Positions 12,901 through 21,013 of a stretch of 64,000 bases of DNA are shown piece by piece (position 1 is the stretch's first letter; the number at the start of each line of letters is the position of its first letter). Both the position numbers and the translations under genes were made by a program. The notes beneath the pieces were generated by a model. That model did no database searches, had not been told where the DNA came from, and was given only the letters and a program-made list of their open reading frames with translations. Source of the DNA: JAAZPT01 sp964544955 (GTDB lineage: Bacteria > Bacillota > Clostridia > Christensenellales > Aristaeellaceae); assembly GCA_964544955.1 (NCBI GenBank), contig CAZJEB010000001.1:372001-436000 (forward strand), in the 5' to 3' direction.

Positions 12901-13579
12901 CAATAGCTTTTAAGCTATCAGGAGATACAAAACCAAGAACAAGGTTTTTACTTAATGTGTTAAAACGTAATTGTAAACTATTATATCCATCGCCTACTGG
13001 GTTAGCATCAACTAAAGCAATACCTTCTTCAGTTGTTTTAACATAGAAGTTTGAAAGTTGAGGATCTCTATATACTATTGTGCCAGCAGGTACAACATAA
13101 TATTGTGTAACAAAAGCAACCACAACAGGTGTTTCAACAACTGGTTCAATTGTTGCTGAAGGGCTTGGTGTGGGTCCTTCTGTTTTTACTGGTTCTGCTG
13201 ATTGAACTGGTACTTCAGTTACTACTGGTACTTCAGTTACTACTGGTGCTTCAGTTACTACTGGTGCTTCAGTTACTACTGGTGCTTCAGTTGCTACTGG
13301 CGCTGCGGTTACAACTGGCACTGTGGTTACAACTGGTGCTGCGGTTACAACTGGTGCTGCGGTTACAACTGGTGCTGCGGTTACAACTGGTGCTGCAGTT
13401 ACAACTGGTGCTTCAGTTGTCGTAGCCTCCTTGCTATTAATTTGATTCACCACAACTTGGCTTTCAGCAATTATAGGTGAATTATCACCCGTTGCGCTAG
13501 CAAAGCCATTTGATGGTATTATATTGCTAAATAGCATAATAAATAGCAATATTGAAGATAATATTCTCTTTTTATTCAT
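948..13579 (-). CDS. Giant repeat-built secreted surface protein (Cna-B/SdrB/DUF11-like modules), interrupted by assembly gap
   Basis: One gene crossed by a run of 100 Ns (11761-11860). The same 55 bases stand on both sides of the gap, and collapsing them joins the two reading frames exactly (...GPVV-ITLEF...), giving about 4,158 residues. The ATG at 13577-13579 is preferred over the upstream one at 13591 because GAGGTG lies 4 nt before it. Order from the N-terminus: signal peptide; twelve PVVT-type hexapeptide repeats (13203-13418); an SH3-like segment; an acidic Glu-rich linker (about 12550-12790); four modules of about 145 residues (about 10090-12010); DUF11-like and fimbrial-isopeptide-like region (about 7270-10080); an SdrB-like domain with GDYNQDGRRD (about 6980-7270); then 17 Cna-B-like modules marked by GPSYPDG and LIYGEYTI. 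It probably acts as an adhesin or surface-layer stalk. No LPXTG motif or C-terminal membrane segment is present, so the anchoring mode is unknown. Confidence 0.85.
951..2995 (-). repeat. Seven tandem C-terminal Cna-B-like modules lacking isopeptide residues
   Basis: Seven modules of about 93-97 residues, each with 'GRKVKVTVTGPSYPDGK', 'GEPFPVIEGLIYGEY' and 'EKPLGKL' type signatures. Compared with the ten preceding modules (about 2996-6775), the first-strand Lys is Ile, Val or Ala in all seven, the Glu after GEYTI is missing, and the last-strand Asn is Phe or another residue. Neighbouring modules are close copies, so the array probably grew by duplication. Confidence 0.75.
10090..12010 (-). 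repeat. Four tandem ~145-residue modules in the giant surface protein
   Basis: Four diverged modules each begin with a D-P/N-T-[VIL] strand (DPTVKVAL, DNTIVATL, DPTLTSTI, DPTVKFEV), contain 'PAAIEGPVV'-like segments in the middle and end with an 'ADGLAADAN'-like segment and a short hinge. The assembly gap falls inside the first module, so the true copy number could be higher than four. Confidence 0.7.
11761..11860. other. Assembly gap (100 N) flanked by an identical 55-bp sequence
   Basis: Exactly 100 Ns, a conventional scaffold spacer. Positions 11706-11760 and 11861-11915 are identical over 55 bases, as expected when two contig ends share an unresolved k-mer overlap. The alternative is that a tandem repeat was collapsed and real sequence is missing. 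Confidence 0.95.
13203..13418 (-). repeat. 18-bp coding microrepeat: twelve [AE]-[AV]-PVVT hexapeptides
   Basis: Twelve in-frame 18-bp units encode a Pro/Val/Thr spacer near the N-terminus of the giant surface protein. The units are almost identical in DNA (ACTGGTGCTGCGGTTACA-like), so length variation by slippage is likely. Such Pro-rich stretches usually act as extended wall-spanning stalks. Confidence 0.85.
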
Positions 13580-13630
13580 TTGGCACCTCATATTCTCATA
13601 TATAAAATTATGGTAAATATATACATATTT

Positions 13631-13659
13631 ATAATAACATTCAACTTGTACAAAGTCAA
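13631..13659 (-). promoter_or_regulatory. Sigma-A type promoter of the giant surface-protein gene
   Basis: On the minus strand TTGACT (13654-13659), 17-nt spacer, TATTAT (13631-13636); the start codon lies about 50 nt downstream, leaving a short leader. Confidence 0.7.
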
Positions 13660-13863
13660 TAAAACAGCAAGGTACAAAAGGGTCTAGTTTGGTTTTTTTT
13701 ACTTTAATTTATTTAAGTTATTATTTTTATATTTCGATTGTTTTGGTCACATTTATTCCGTTTTGTTAATCATATAGTAATATTTTGATATATTTTAAGG
13801 TGTTTTTCATAATATCATACTCAAAACATATGAATTAAATATTTTTTTAACTTTTAAATGTTT
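13660..13863. other. Intergenic part with no gene seen
   Basis: Very AT-rich spacer between the divergent giant-protein and 5-FCL promoters. It has T-runs but I find no ORF with a ribosome-binding site, no stable hairpin and no RNA gene. Confidence 0.6.
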
Positions 13864-13910
13864 TTGAAACAAATTTATATATTGTGGTATACTTATATTA
13901 AATACCACAA
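13864..13910 (+). promoter_or_regulatory. Promoter of the 5-FCL gene with a 9-bp inverted repeat over the -10 and start
   Basis: TTGAAA (13864-13869), 18-nt spacer, TATACT (13888-13893). Perfect inverted arms TTGTGGTAT (13882-13890) and ATACCACAA (13902-13910), separated by 11 nt, span the -10 box and expected start site. This is the layout of a repressor operator; the cognate regulator is unknown. Confidence 0.65.
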
Positions 13911-13930
13911 CTAAAAATGGGAGTTTTAAT

Positions 13931-14497
13931 ATGTTTAATAATAAAGGTGTTTTTGAAGTTAAAAAACAACTAAGAAAAGAGCTTAAGCACAAAAGAGATA
14001 GCATTTCACCTATATTAATAGATATAAAGTCAAACAATATAAAAAATTATCTATTAGGCTTAAGTATAATTGAAAATAGTAAAAATATAATGGTTTTTGT
14101 TAGTTTTGGTAGTGAACCTAATACTCATGAATTAATTAAACACTTTATAGATAATAAAAAAAGGGTTTATGTACCCTATATTGACACTAATTTTAATGAA
14201 ATGTTTATAACAGAAATTACATCATTTAGTGATTTAGAAACAGGCTATTATGGCATACTTGAGCCAAAAATAAAAAATTCTGCAAACCCAGAATTGCTTG
14301 ATGTTATAATTACACCTGCAATTGCATTTGATAAGCAGAATTATAGATTAGGTTACGGTAAGGCCTATTATGATAAGTTTTTTTCAACAAACAATTTAAA
14401 AGCTTATAAAATTGGTATATGTTTTAGTGAAAATTTTGTAGATTTACTCCCCCACAGCGAAAATGATGTTCCAGTTGATGAGGTAATACACTTTTAG
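13931..14497 (+). CDS. 5-formyltetrahydrofolate cyclo-ligase family protein
   Basis: A 188-residue member of the 5-FCL (YgfA/FAU1) family, which uses ATP to convert 5-formyl-THF to 5,10-methenyl-THF in cytosolic one-carbon metabolism. Family marks are the basic N-terminal helix (KKQLRKELKHKRD), 'FVSFGSEPNT' for 'yls...Ev.T', and the C-terminal 'RLGYGKAYYDKFF', equivalent to the conserved RLGxGxGYYDR loop. The second Gly of GxGxGYYD reads Ala here, a mild substitution. The length is normal. The start follows GGGAG at 7 nt spacing. It is a single-gene unit, convergent with pyruvate kinase with only 3 bp between the two stops and no terminator hairpin visible. Confidence 0.88.
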   Translation: MFNNKGVFEVKKQLRKELKHKRDSISPILIDIKSNNIKNYLLGLSIIENSKNIMVFVSFGSEPNTHELIKHFIDNKKRVYVPYIDTNFNEMFITEITSFSDLETGYYGILEPKIKNSANPELLDVIITPAIAFDKQNYRLGYGKAYYDKFFSTNNLKAYKIGICFSENFVDLLPHSENDVPVDEVIHF

Positions 14498-14500
14498 GAA

Positions 14501-15925
14501 TTATTCCCCAGCATGAACAACTTTTATTAGGTTTGTTGTACCCGTCACTCCTAATGGGACACCAGCGGTAAGAACTACTAAATCACCAAACTCTATGGCC
14601 CCTGAATGAATTGCCGCATTAACAGCAGATTCGAAAAGTACATCAGTAACATTTTCCTCGCCAACCATTATTCCAGTAACACCCCATGATAAACCTAGTT
14701 GCCTTAGCGTTGTAGAATTAGGTGTGCAAGCAATAATTGGAATATCCGCCCTAAACCTACTAATCATTCTTGCTGTTCCTCCAAGTTCAGTAACAGTAAT
14801 AATTGCTTTAGCATTTAAGTTATACGCTGTTAAACATGTTGCATGAGATATTGCATCTGTAATATCGTGAGCATGTTGTTCAATTGATGAATCAAAAAAT
14901 CTTTTTTTATAATTAATATCCTCTTCAGCGCGAAGGGCTATTTTTGCCATTGTTTTAACAGCTTCTACTGGGAATTTACCATTTGCAGTTTCTCCAGAAA
15001 GCATAATTGCGCTAGTTCCATCATATATAGCATTTGCAACGTCTGTAGTTTCTGCCCTAGTTGGCCTTGAATGCACGCTCATGCTTTCTAACATTTGTGT
15101 TGCTGTAACAACTGGCCTACCGGCAATTATTGTAGCTTTAATAATTTTCTTTTGTAATATTGGTATTTCTTCAAGGGGTATTTCAACACCCATATCTCCC
15201 CTTGCAATCATAATAGCGTCACTTACTTCAATTATTTCATCAATATTTTCAACGCCCTCTGCGTTTTCTATTTTAGATATAATTAATACGTGTTTTCCAC
15301 CATTATCATCAAGAACTTTCCTTACTTCTAAAACATCTTCCTTTGTTCTAACAAAAGATGCTGCTACATAATCAAAGCCTGTTCTAATACCAAACACAAT
15401 ATCATCATAGTCATTTTGGCTTAAATATGGCATAGAAAAGCGTGTGCCTGGTAAGTTAATACCTTTTCTATTAGAAACATCACCACCAACAACAACTTTA
15501 CATATAACATCAGTATCTGTTTTTGATTCTACAAGCAATTCAATTAAGCCATCATCAATAAGTATTGTTGAGCCTACAGCAATATCCTTAGGCAAATCCT
15601 TATATGTAATAGATACGGCATCCTTTGTGCCTTCAATATCATTAATTGTTAATGTAAAGGTTTGATCCTTATCAAGGGTAATTCTATCATCTTTAAATGT
15701 TTTAATTCTTATTTCAGGGCCTTTTGTATCAAGAATTGTTGCAACATGGGCCTGGAGTTCATTACGAACTTTAACCAATGTTCTAAATGTTTCAAGGTGT
15801 GAATTTTGGGTTCCATGGGAAAAATTAAAGCGTGCTGCATTCATGCCAGATTGTATCATGGCGCGAATAGTTTCAGCGGTATTAGATGCTGGACCTAATG
15901 TACAAATTATTTTAGTTTTTCTCAT
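14501..15925 (-). CDS. pyk: Pyruvate kinase
   Basis: Converts phosphoenolpyruvate and ADP to pyruvate and ATP, the last step of glycolysis. The 474 residues match the core enzyme without the extra C-terminal PEP-utiliser domain found in Bacillus-type enzymes. Visible signatures: N-terminal 'TKIICTLGPAS', the substrate-binding 'NAARFNFSHG' (about 29-38), 'ILDTKGPEIR', the active-site 'ISKIENAEGVENIDEI' with its catalytic Lys (about 217-232), 'IMIARGDMGVEIP', and 'VTATQMLESM'. It is the last gene after ftsH, the PHP gene and the VanW gene on the same strand, 56 bp behind the latter. That gap contains an all-AT 20-bp palindrome (15939-15958) of unclear meaning. AAAGG precedes the ATG. Confidence 0.97.
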   Translation of the reverse strand: MRKTKIICTLGPASNTAETIRAMIQSGMNAARFNFSHGTQNSHLETFRTLVKVRNELQAHVATILDTKGPEIRIKTFKDDRITLDKDQTFTLTINDIEGTKDAVSITYKDLPKDIAVGSTILIDDGLIELLVESKTDTDVICKVVVGGDVSNRKGINLPGTRFSMPYLSQNDYDDIVFGIRTGFDYVAASFVRTKEDVLEVRKVLDDNGGKHVLIISKIENAEGVENIDEIIEVSDAIMIARGDMGVEIPLEEIPILQKKIIKATIIAGRPVVTATQMLESMSVHSRPTRAETTDVANAIYDGTSAIMLSGETANGKFPVEAVKTMAKIALRAEEDINYKKRFFDSSIEQHAHDITDAISHATCLTAYNLNAKAIITVTELGGTARMISRFRADIPIIACTPNSTTLRQLGLSWGVTGIMVGEENVTDVLFESAVNAAIHSGAIEFGDLVVLTAGVPLGVTGTTNLIKVVHAGE

Positions 15926-15981
15926 AATTACGCCTTTCTTATAATAAACTTATTATAAATATATTTTAAGATAATATAGGT

Positions 15982-17973
15982 TTAATCCCTTTCAGTTACT
16001 CCTACATAAACCCTTTTAGGTTTTGCTTTATATGTATCGCGAGATATTTGTGTGCGGCTAACTTCTATTCCATCAACTATTTTTGATAGGTATGTTTCTG
16101 CAATATATCCTTCTTTAGGTTTTTGAGCCACATACTCTTGGTCAACATATGTAACGTGTTTTTTATCTTTATCTTTAATAATAACTGGTTCTGCTGGTGG
16201 TTGTAAGGTTTCTACAACTTTAGATTCAAGCTCGTATCTAACATTTCCATCAGAATAGCCATAAATTGCCACTTCAGATAGCAACCTGTTTTTATTATAT
16301 GGATCATTCAACACTTTTGCTGTTATATAGATATTATGACCCGTATTATTTCTAAAAGTTAAATCAATATTTCTGCCATTAGAGTAATAAACAGTTGCAT
16401 CTTTACCTAATTGTGTATAGGAAACTGGCTGTGAATGAGCTTCCCTAGATGTTATTTTTAAACCAGACTGTATTGCAGCTAAGTAAGTTGTTGTGCTTGC
16501 CTGACATACTCCGCCACCGTAACCAACAACTTCTTCACCATAAGCATATTCAATGGCTTCTAAAAATCCTCTTTCAGGTGTTCTAGCACCCACTATTGAA
16601 TTAAAGCTAAATTTTCCATCTGGTTTAATTACCATACCATTGTACATATTATAGGCTATTTTAATATTATCTACCCTATTGTCTGTACTTCTATCAGATA
16701 TTGGTGTTGATGTTCTGTTAAGCAGTGTATAATTCTTTTTAACCATAGCCAAAGTAACATCAGGTTGTATTGCAACTTCTTCTAATACAACTTCACCAGA
16801 CACCATATCTTGAAGCATTTCTATAATTTGTGCCCTTGCTTTAGCTATATCCACCGTTCTACCAGGAACATCCTCTTGGAAGTGGAAAGGCTCATCATCG
16901 TTTGGCTCAAATTTAATTAAATAAGCATTTGTGGGAGCAATATATGCTGATGATTTAATTTGTTCAAGCATAGTATCAACAGCATCCATTTTTGTTTCAG
17001 GTTGTATTGAATAAAAATGTTCAGGATTGCTCGTTAAGCTTTCTAACTTTTCATTTTTTTGAAAAATATCGCCAGATTTTGCTACTGCCCAAGCATTTGA
17101 AAGGGCTTCATCAGTTTTATACTCTATACCTACTGTATTACTATCTATCCTTACAACTTGGCTACCATTAAACATTAAGTTTACATACCATGAGTTGCGT
17201 TTTTGTTTAGATTGATTTTGTATAAGGGTTTGCCCTTCTTGTTTACTTAAACCACTTAAATTAATACCATCAACGTATACTCCTTTTGCAAAGGTGTTCT
17301 CATATGGCTTAACGTTTGATGATATCATGTAATAATATCCGCCTGCACCAATTGCAGCTGCTGCAATAATAAATATAACAAAACTTATAATAAATTTTTT
17401 AAAGTTTTTTTTCTTCGGTTTTTTTGCAGTAAAGTTATTGTTTGGCGTTGGGATATTATTGTTACCATTGTTATAATAATATGAATTATCGTAATAATAA
17501 TTATCGTAATAATAATCATCATAATATTGGTTATTATCATAGTTTTGGTTAGTGTTATCATAATAATAAGCATTATTATATTGATCATCATACTGACCAT
17601 AATATTGATTGTTATATTGATCACCATATTGATTATAATATTGATCATTATATTGGTTAAAATTCGGGTCTTGCGTATTATATTGTTCATAATATTGATT
17701 ATAGTAATTATTATCGTATTGATATTGTTGATTATTAACATCATTTACATAATCATAGTTTTGATAATTATTATAATTGCTATAATATTGGTCATTATTA
17801 TTGGATTGTTGATAGTTATTATTATCTGAATTTTGCTTAAAATCAAAATAATCAAAAAAATACTGACCACTCTTATTATTTTGATTATTGTTATTTTGAC
17901 TACTTGGACTATAAAGGTCATTTACATAGTCTTTTTTATTTTTAGAGTTTTTCCCTTTACTGTTGCCAGCCAT
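15982..17973 (-). CDS. VanW-family membrane protein with N/Q/Y-rich prion-like cytoplasmic tail
   Basis: A 663-residue bitopic membrane protein. Residues about 35-182 are extremely rich in Asn, Gln, Tyr and Asp (for example YNQYYEQYN, NQYYGQYDDQYNNAYY). A Lys cluster, KKPKKKNFKK (about 184-193), then precedes one transmembrane helix (about 194-214), so the positive-inside rule puts the low-complexity tail in the cytoplasm. Outside follow a PG_binding_4-like region ('VYVDGINLSGLSKQEG') and a VanW domain with 'FSFNSIVGART' and 'GYGGGVCQASTTTY'. VanW domains are associated with the cell wall and glycopeptide-resistance clusters, but their biochemical activity is not established. A C-terminal beta-rich tail (YVAQKPKEGYIAETY, G5-like) is present. 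The gene lies 11 bp after the PHP gene. Confidence 0.85.
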   Translation of the reverse strand: MAGNSKGKNSKNKKDYVNDLYSPSSQNNNNQNNKSGQYFFDYFDFKQNSDNNNYQQSNNNDQYYSNYNNYQNYDYVNDVNNQQYQYDNNYYNQYYEQYNTQDPNFNQYNDQYYNQYGDQYNNQYYGQYDDQYNNAYYYDNTNQNYDNNQYYDDYYYDNYYYDNSYYYNNGNNNIPTPNNNFTAKKPKKKNFKKFIISFVIFIIAAAAIGAGGYYYMISSNVKPYENTFAKGVYVDGINLSGLSKQEGQTLIQNQSKQKRNSWYVNLMFNGSQVVRIDSNTVGIEYKTDEALSNAWAVAKSGDIFQKNEKLESLTSNPEHFYSIQPETKMDAVDTMLEQIKSSAYIAPTNAYLIKFEPNDDEPFHFQEDVPGRTVDIAKARAQIIEMLQDMVSGEVVLEEVAIQPDVTLAMVKKNYTLLNRTSTPISDRSTDNRVDNIKIAYNMYNGMVIKPDGKFSFNSIVGARTPERGFLEAIEYAYGEEVVGYGGGVCQASTTTYLAAIQSGLKITSREAHSQPVSYTQLGKDATVYYSNGRNIDLTFRNNTGHNIYITAKVLNDPYNKNRLLSEVAIYGYSDGNVRYELESKVVETLQPPAEPVIIKDKDKKHVTYVDQEYVAQKPKEGYIAETYLSKIVDGIEVSRTQISRDTYKAKPKRVYVGVTERD

Positions 17974-17984
17974 ATATTCTCCAG

Positions 17985-18908
17985 TTAAATCTTTAAATAG
18001 TGTTTATGGGCTTTTATGTTTAACTTATACATTCTTTCCATGAAGGTTGATATATCAGAAAGCATATTTGAGTCCCAATTTTCGAGCATAGCTCCTGGGT
18101 ACAAATCATCTTTAACATAATGAAAATCGCTTCCTGATGTACACACTAAGTTAAATTCATTAGCAATAGATCGCAATTGCTTTTGATAATCTGCGTCGGC
18201 TGAAGGATGGTAAACCTCCAAACCTTCAAGCCCCCACATTTTTAACTCCTTTACCAAGGAGTATAGTTTATTAATATCTAAGCCAATTAATATTGGGTGA
18301 GCTAATACAGAAAACACATTGTTTTGCGCTAACATTTCTACAGTATTTTTAATACTTGGTAATTCCCTATCCACATAGGCTGGTTTCCCTGCCCCCAAAT
18401 ATTTAATAAAGGCTTCGCTTATTGAGCTAACATAGCCAAATTTTAGCATCGCTTTTGCTATATGTAAACGACCAATAGATTTTTTATCGTTTAATATGCT
18501 TTCATTTGTATCACATAATTGGTTAAAGTTTATATTAATACCTAATTCGTTAAGTTTTTCAACAATTTTATATGCTCTATTTATTCTGCCATTTTGTAAA
18601 TTATTAAAGTGATTAATAAAATTAGAATTTAGCAAGTTATCTCCATAGCCTAATACATGGGAATCGGCTGAAAAAGATGTGCTTAATTCAACGCCTGTAA
18701 GTAAATACAGGTAATTATCACTAACTGTTGATTTTTCATTTTTTAAATGAACTAAACCATTAACCGTATCATGATCATTTATTGAAATTAGTTCTAATTT
18801 ATTTTTATATGCTAATTCAATTACATTATCAGGGTTTAAGCTTCCATCAGAATAATTAGTGTGTATGTGAATATCTGCATTATTAAATTGTTGAAATATA
18901 CTACTCAT
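17985..18908 (-). CDS. PHP-domain phosphoesterase (TrpH/YciV-like, RNase AM-type)
   Basis: A 307-residue PHP-family metal-dependent phosphoesterase. Metal ligands are visible in 'ADIHIHTNYSDGSLNP' (about 11-26), 'SINDHDTVNGL', 'VLAHPIL' (about 203) and 'SGSDFHYV' near the C-terminus. The arrangement, with an inserted helical domain between motifs, is that of the TrpH/YciV group, which acts on 3',5'-nucleoside bisphosphates or shortens RNA 5' ends; the actual substrate cannot be told from sequence. The start overlaps the end of ftsH as TAA-T-ATG, suggesting translational coupling, and the VanW gene follows after 11 bp. It is one of three PHP-bearing proteins in the window, with the HisJ-like gene and dnaE. 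Confidence 0.88.
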   Translation of the reverse strand: MSSIFQQFNNADIHIHTNYSDGSLNPDNVIELAYKNKLELISINDHDTVNGLVHLKNEKSTVSDNYLYLLTGVELSTSFSADSHVLGYGDNLLNSNFINHFNNLQNGRINRAYKIVEKLNELGININFNQLCDTNESILNDKKSIGRLHIAKAMLKFGYVSSISEAFIKYLGAGKPAYVDRELPSIKNTVEMLAQNNVFSVLAHPILIGLDINKLYSLVKELKMWGLEGLEVYHPSADADYQKQLRSIANEFNLVCTSGSDFHYVKDDLYPGAMLENWDSNMLSDISTFMERMYKLNIKAHKHYLKI

Positions 18909-18909
18909 A

Positions 18910-20841
18910 TTAAGCTAAAACAGCATTAAAAGTATCGGTAACTTCTTCTGGTTTGCTATCTGATGGTTCATCATTTGTTGGTTTGCCATCCATAATTTCC
19001 AAGAACTCACTTCTTGAAAGAGTTTGGCGTTCCAAAAGTGCGTTTGCAACTTCATTTAGCTTATCAATATTATCATTTAAAATTTGTTTTGCATTTAAAT
19101 AACATTTAGATAATATTGATTCAATTTCCCTATCAACCTTTGCAGCAATTTCTTCACTATATTCTCTGCTGTGGCCAAACTCCATACCTACAAATACTTC
19201 TTGATCGCTACCCAAGTAAATTGTACCTATATTGTCACTCATACCAAATTTTGTAACCATGTTTCTGCTTAGATTAGTTACATATTTAAGGTCTGATGTA
19301 GAGCCTGTATAGAAATCTCCTAAAACTACTTCTTCAGCTGCGTGGCCACCTAAGCCCATAGTAATCATACCCATAAGTTTAGTACGGCTAATATTATCAC
19401 TTTCCTCAGAAGGCAATGATAATGTATGCCCACCTGATTGACCGCGAGGTACAATTGTAACAAGGTGCACTTCATCACATTCTGGTATAATATGGCCTAT
19501 AACTGCATGCCCAGCTTCATGATATGCTGTTGTTCTTTGATCCTTTTCATTAACCTTATGGCTTTTCTTTTCTGGGCCCATTTGTACACGGGCAATAGCA
19601 TCAATTAGATTTTGCATACTAACTGTTTTTCTACGTTCGCGTGTAGCTAAAATTGCGCCTTCATTCATAATATTTTCTATATCAGCACCTGTAGCATAAG
19701 GTAAGCGTTTTGCCAAGTTTTTAAAATCAACATCATCTGCTAGTGGTTTACCTTTAGCATGAACTTTAAATATAGCAACACGACCATCTATATCTGGATA
19801 GCTAACAGTAACTTGCCTATCAAACCTACCTGGACGCAACAATGCGGGGTCTAAAATATCGCGCCTATTAGTAGCCGCCATAACTATAACGCCTTCATTT
19901 GTGCTAAAACCATCCATTTCAACAAGAAGTTGGTTAAGTGTTTGCTCACGTTCATCATGCCCGCCACCTAATCCAGCTCCCCTATGCCTACCAACAGCAT
20001 CTATTTCATCAATAAAAACTATGCTTGGAGCTGCTTTTTTGGCTTCATCAAACAAATCCCTAACACGGCTTGCACCAACACCAACGAACATTTCAACAAA
20101 GTCTGAGCCTGATATTGTAAAGAAGGGTGCTTTAGCTTCGCCGGCTACAGCCCTTGCAAGAAGTGTTTTACCTGTTCCAGGAGGGCCAACTAGCAATACT
20201 CCCTTAGGTATCCTTGCGCCCATATCAATATAGGCTTTGGGATTTTTCAAGAAATCTACCATTTCTTGAAGTTCTTCTTTTTCTTCATCAGCACCAGCAA
20301 CGTCTTTAAAGGTTATTGGATTTTTTGAAGGGTCTGAAATACGCGCCTTACTTTTGCCAAAATTTAAAACCTTACTATTTCCACCTTGCCTATTAAGTAT
20401 AAATACCCAAAATACCATGGTAATAATTACTACTATTAAGAAAGGTAGAAAATCATAATACCAAGGCCTATCTAGTGGTGGACGATATTCAACTTTAAAG
20501 CCAATATCATTAATGCTTACTTCCTCAAGGGGAAGTTTTCTTTGATTGGCAATTATTTGCCTTACATCAAGTATAAAATTATCGCCAATTGTTGTTTCAA
20601 AATCAAACCCAGAGTCTGGAAAACTACTAGCTGGAATTTTAGTATCTTTATATAAACCAACTAAATTGTTGTTTAATATAGCTACTTTTTCAACTCTATT
20701 TTCTTGAATAATTTCTAATAATCTTGGGTATTCTATCCTTTTAGATTCTTTTGTACCAAAGCCTCCATTTATTAGCAATGCAATTAGTATAAAAGAAGCA
20801 AGTAATACAATATATCCTATAAAGCCTTTGGATTTTTTCAA
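18910..20841 (-). CDS. ftsH: ATP-dependent zinc metalloprotease FtsH
   Basis: Membrane-anchored AAA+ protease that extracts and degrades membrane and short-lived cytosolic proteins as a hexamer. The 643 residues show a first transmembrane helix (about 8-26), an extracytoplasmic segment, a second helix (about 132-149), Walker A GPPGTGKT (219-226), Walker B 'IVFIDEIDAVG', the second region of homology ending 'RPGRFDRQV', and the zinc-binding HEAGH in 'AYHEAGHAVIGH' (about 440). The initiator is TTG, placed 9 nt after a perfect AGGAGG. It stands in the tilS-hpt-ftsH order common to Bacillota, but a 172-bp gap with its own promoter separates it from hpt. It leads an apparent transcription unit ftsH-PHP-VanW-pyk. 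Confidence 0.98.
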   Translation of the reverse strand: MKKSKGFIGYIVLLASFILIALLINGGFGTKESKRIEYPRLLEIIQENRVEKVAILNNNLVGLYKDTKIPASSFPDSGFDFETTIGDNFILDVRQIIANQRKLPLEEVSINDIGFKVEYRPPLDRPWYYDFLPFLIVVIITMVFWVFILNRQGGNSKVLNFGKSKARISDPSKNPITFKDVAGADEEKEELQEMVDFLKNPKAYIDMGARIPKGVLLVGPPGTGKTLLARAVAGEAKAPFFTISGSDFVEMFVGVGASRVRDLFDEAKKAAPSIVFIDEIDAVGRHRGAGLGGGHDEREQTLNQLLVEMDGFSTNEGVIVMAATNRRDILDPALLRPGRFDRQVTVSYPDIDGRVAIFKVHAKGKPLADDVDFKNLAKRLPYATGADIENIMNEGAILATRERRKTVSMQNLIDAIARVQMGPEKKSHKVNEKDQRTTAYHEAGHAVIGHIIPECDEVHLVTIVPRGQSGGHTLSLPSEESDNISRTKLMGMITMGLGGHAAEEVVLGDFYTGSTSDLKYVTNLSRNMVTKFGMSDNIGTIYLGSDQEVFVGMEFGHSREYSEEIAAKVDREIESILSKCYLNAKQILNDNIDKLNEVANALLERQTLSRSEFLEIMDGKPTNDEPSDSKPEEVTDTFNAVLA

Positions 20842-20875
20842 GCTTTGAATCCTCCTAAAAAAACAAAAATATTAA

Positions 20876-20924
20876 GCCAATTTGTGGCTATATAAAGTAT
20901 AACACAGCAAATTGGCAAAATCAA
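20876..20924 (-). promoter_or_regulatory. ftsH promoter with long inverted repeat
   Basis: On the minus strand TTGATT (20919-20924), 17-nt spacer, TATACT (20896-20901). Perfect 9-bp arms GCCAATTTG and CAAATTGGC occupy 20908-20916 (inside the spacer) and 20876-20884 (just after the expected start), with centres 32 bp or about three helical turns apart. This is not CIRCE or a CtsR box; it may be an operator for an unknown regulator. Confidence 0.65.
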
Positions 20925-21013
20925 ATGAATCAATTGTATAAAGCTATAAATTTACATTATATTTTGTTCTTTTTTACAATTAAAATGTAGAACAATTATA
21001 TAATAAATACTTT

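Noticed and set aside
13129..13480. CRISPR-like short repeats
   Set aside because: The 18-bp units are contiguous, in frame and encode a Pro/Val/Thr stalk; there are no spacers.
15939..15958. 20-bp all-AT palindrome upstream of pyk as an operator
   Set aside because: It consists of TTATAATAA-type sequence expected by chance in this AT-rich DNA and may simply overlap a -10 box.
17385..17829. ORFs encoding Ile/Met-rich peptides over the VanW N-terminus on both strands
   Set aside because: They are alternative frames of the TAATAT-rich N/Q/Y coding repeat; composition is explained by the real gene.
20964..20995. TTGTTCT-N18-AGAACAA as terminator of hpt
   Set aside because: Stem is only 7 bp with a long loop and no U-tract on the minus strand; not convincing.
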